NCBI RefSeq assembly: GCF_025917685.1
Contig: NZ_CP089518.1
Span: forward strand, 4,527,001 to 4,591,000
DNA length: 64,000 nucleotides
Source: Bacillus cereus
Lineage (GTDB): Bacteria; Bacillota; Bacilli; Bacillales; Bacillaceae_G
Direction of reading: 5' to 3'
Positions within the stretch are counted from its first letter, which is position 1; each line of letters starts with the position of its first letter. The notes under the pieces are model-generated. The model did not search any database, had not been told where the DNA came from, and was given only the letters and a program-made list of their open reading frames with translations. The position numbers and the translations under genes are program-made. Shown here in pieces: positions 63,001-64,000 of the stretch.

Positions 63001-64000
63001 TTAATCTACACTTAAAGCTTTCTTACCCATTTGGTTATAAATACTTGCAAACCAACTCTTACTTACTTTTACATTTTTCGTTCCATAAAAAGGATCATTA
63101 TAATACACATAATTATCATCGGCACCTGTTAAAACGACCGCATGAGTATTCATTCGCCCATTAATTGTTTTTCCGCCTGGTGTTTTCCATGTTGTAATTG
63201 GTCTAGGATTATTTAGTGCTACAGTTACCCAAGTAACAACTGGTTTCCCATTTCGTACATAATCTTCTAGGACTGAAAAATCATTTCCTGTTAAGTTCGT
63301 TCCCCTTGCATACTTATCTAGCAATCTTTTTAATGGTTCTGGATTAATAGAATATCCTGGCGTATTTCCTGTCACATCACCTACAAACCCTACATCTGGA
63401 TCTCCCCAAATTTGTGATGATGTTTTATAGTTCTTTAATTTCGTTTGATCAAAAGGCATTTCAAATGCAAATGCTACTTTATTTAATGAACGACCAATTT
63501 GATGTTCCACAAGCATTTGTAAAGAGACTACTTCACAGCCATTGTGTAATTCTGGGAATTGATAAATTGATGGTACGTTCAATATCACTTGACTACGATT
63601 AACATTGCCTTCATTAACCCATTTCAAACCATTATTAGTTTGTATTTGAATCCAACCGCCTTCTCTTTCGCCATAAACTTCTACTGTTTGCGGAGAATAT
63701 TTCCCTGATACACGCGATACAAAACTAGGACTGTCATATGCAAAAAACACTTTAGATAAATACTTTGTCTCCCTTTTCGTGTCCAACCATTGGTATCCTG
63801 CATATGTACTTATTCGAAGCCACGTTCCTCTTTCTTCTACAACAGTTACTGTTTGTGGTCCATAATACGCTAAAATTTTCGCAGAGCGTGACGGAGCATC
63901 GTAAGTAGTAAAGTCTCTATCAATCTGTACTTTCTTTTCAGTTAGACATACCCATTTATAGCCTAAACTAGTATGAATTTTAATCCAATCGCCTTCTCTT
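63001..64000 (-). CDS. C39 family peptidase with N-terminal SH3-like repeats, 5' end missing
   Basis: The frame is open to the window edge, so the N-terminus lies beyond 64000. Visible part (about 332 residues): at least three SH3b-like units with EG-DWIKIHTSLGYKWV, ERGTWLRISTYAGYQWL and EGGWIQIQTNNGLKWV, then a papain-like C39 domain with Cys in HNGCEVVSLQML, His in GRMNTHAVVLTG and Asp in YVYYNDPFYG. Such secreted enzymes bind wall and cut peptides or isopeptides. Terminator follows. Confidence 0.88.
   Translation of the reverse strand, partial: REGDWIKIHTSLGYKWVCLTEKKVQIDRDFTTYDAPSRSAKILAYYGPQTVTVVEERGTWLRISTYAGYQWLDTKRETKYLSKVFFAYDSPSFVSRVSGKYSPQTVEVYGEREGGWIQIQTNNGLKWVNEGNVNRSQVILNVPSIYQFPELHNGCEVVSLQMLVEHQIGRSLNKVAFAFEMPFDQTKLKNYKTSSQIWGDPDVGFVGDVTGNTPGYSINPEPLKRLLDKYARGTNLTGNDFSVLEDYVRNGKPVVTWVTVALNNPRPITTWKTPGGKTINGRMNTHAVVLTGADDNYVYYNDPFYGTKNVKVSKSWFASIYNQMGKKALSVD

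Overview
The window is chromosomal DNA from a member of the Bacillus cereus group (cereus / thuringiensis / anthracis type). The evidence is the low G+C content, strong AGGAGG ribosome binding sites, many intrinsic terminators, blocks of gene order known from B. subtilis (ytzC-ytqA-ytqB, ytpB-ytpA-ytoA, metK/pckA, ytlA-ytlC-ytlD, ytkD, luxS-ytjA-ytiB-ythAB), several copies of a repeat that matches the group-specific bcr1 element, and a class D sortase next to an LPNTA substrate. No phage, plasmid, IS transposase, CRISPR, rRNA or tRNA was seen.

Layout. 1-2041: BceAB-type ABC exporter (permease cut by the window edge). 2273-5621: DUF418 membrane protein, small proteins, and the ytqA-ytqB tRNA wobble-uridine modification pair. 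5737-9904: an ABC transporter, an Asp/Glu racemase, a TPR protein and a PepSY membrane protein, sitting between ytqB and ytpB. 9942-12437: ytpB/ytpA/ytoA. 12583-15659: PAP2 phosphatase, glycosyltransferase, mobA-moaB. 16263-19569: metK behind a SAM riboswitch, divergent from pckA, which is followed by a structured hairpin plus terminator. 19883-23810: small membrane proteins, an EamA transporter, an A-type Fe-S protein, a Nif3-family protein. 23962-31152: a collagen-like surface protein, two tandem membrane histidine kinases, catalase HPII and an alpha/beta hydrolase. 31198-35154: gene debris, an LTA-synthase-like protein, a lipoprotein ending in a YwbE-like domain, and a YjcZ-type peptide. 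35792-44084: the ytlACD importer, lipoproteins, HAD and Nudix hydrolases, a ytzI-like gene broken by bcr1, and four tandem DUF3953-like genes. 44127-51292: luxS, yidD, carbonic anhydrase, cydAB, a GerPF-like spore protein, YdcF-like and YitT-like membrane proteins. 51371-54366: 41-bp tandem repeats and a PspA-DUF350-DUF4178-DUF4247 envelope operon. 54779-58830: lipoprotein, feoA-feoB with a Fur box, thiT behind a TPP riboswitch. 59038-64000: a two-component system, sortase, its LPNTA substrate, and a C39 peptidase cut by the window edge.

The most notable direct observations are: (i) a bcr1-like element that splits a small gene in two with a clean ATAAA duplication, the uninterrupted gene being readable by removing it; (ii) a histidine kinase with Asp at the phosphoacceptor position beside an intact paralogue; (iii) a long hairpin with a C-rich loop plus terminator behind pckA, a possible small RNA; (iv) a good small gene whose only well-placed initiation codon is ATA; (v) several frameshifted or truncated gene remnants. 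I did not find a clearly new multi-gene system; the candidates above are the best leads. All functional names are from reading the translated sequences, with no database search.
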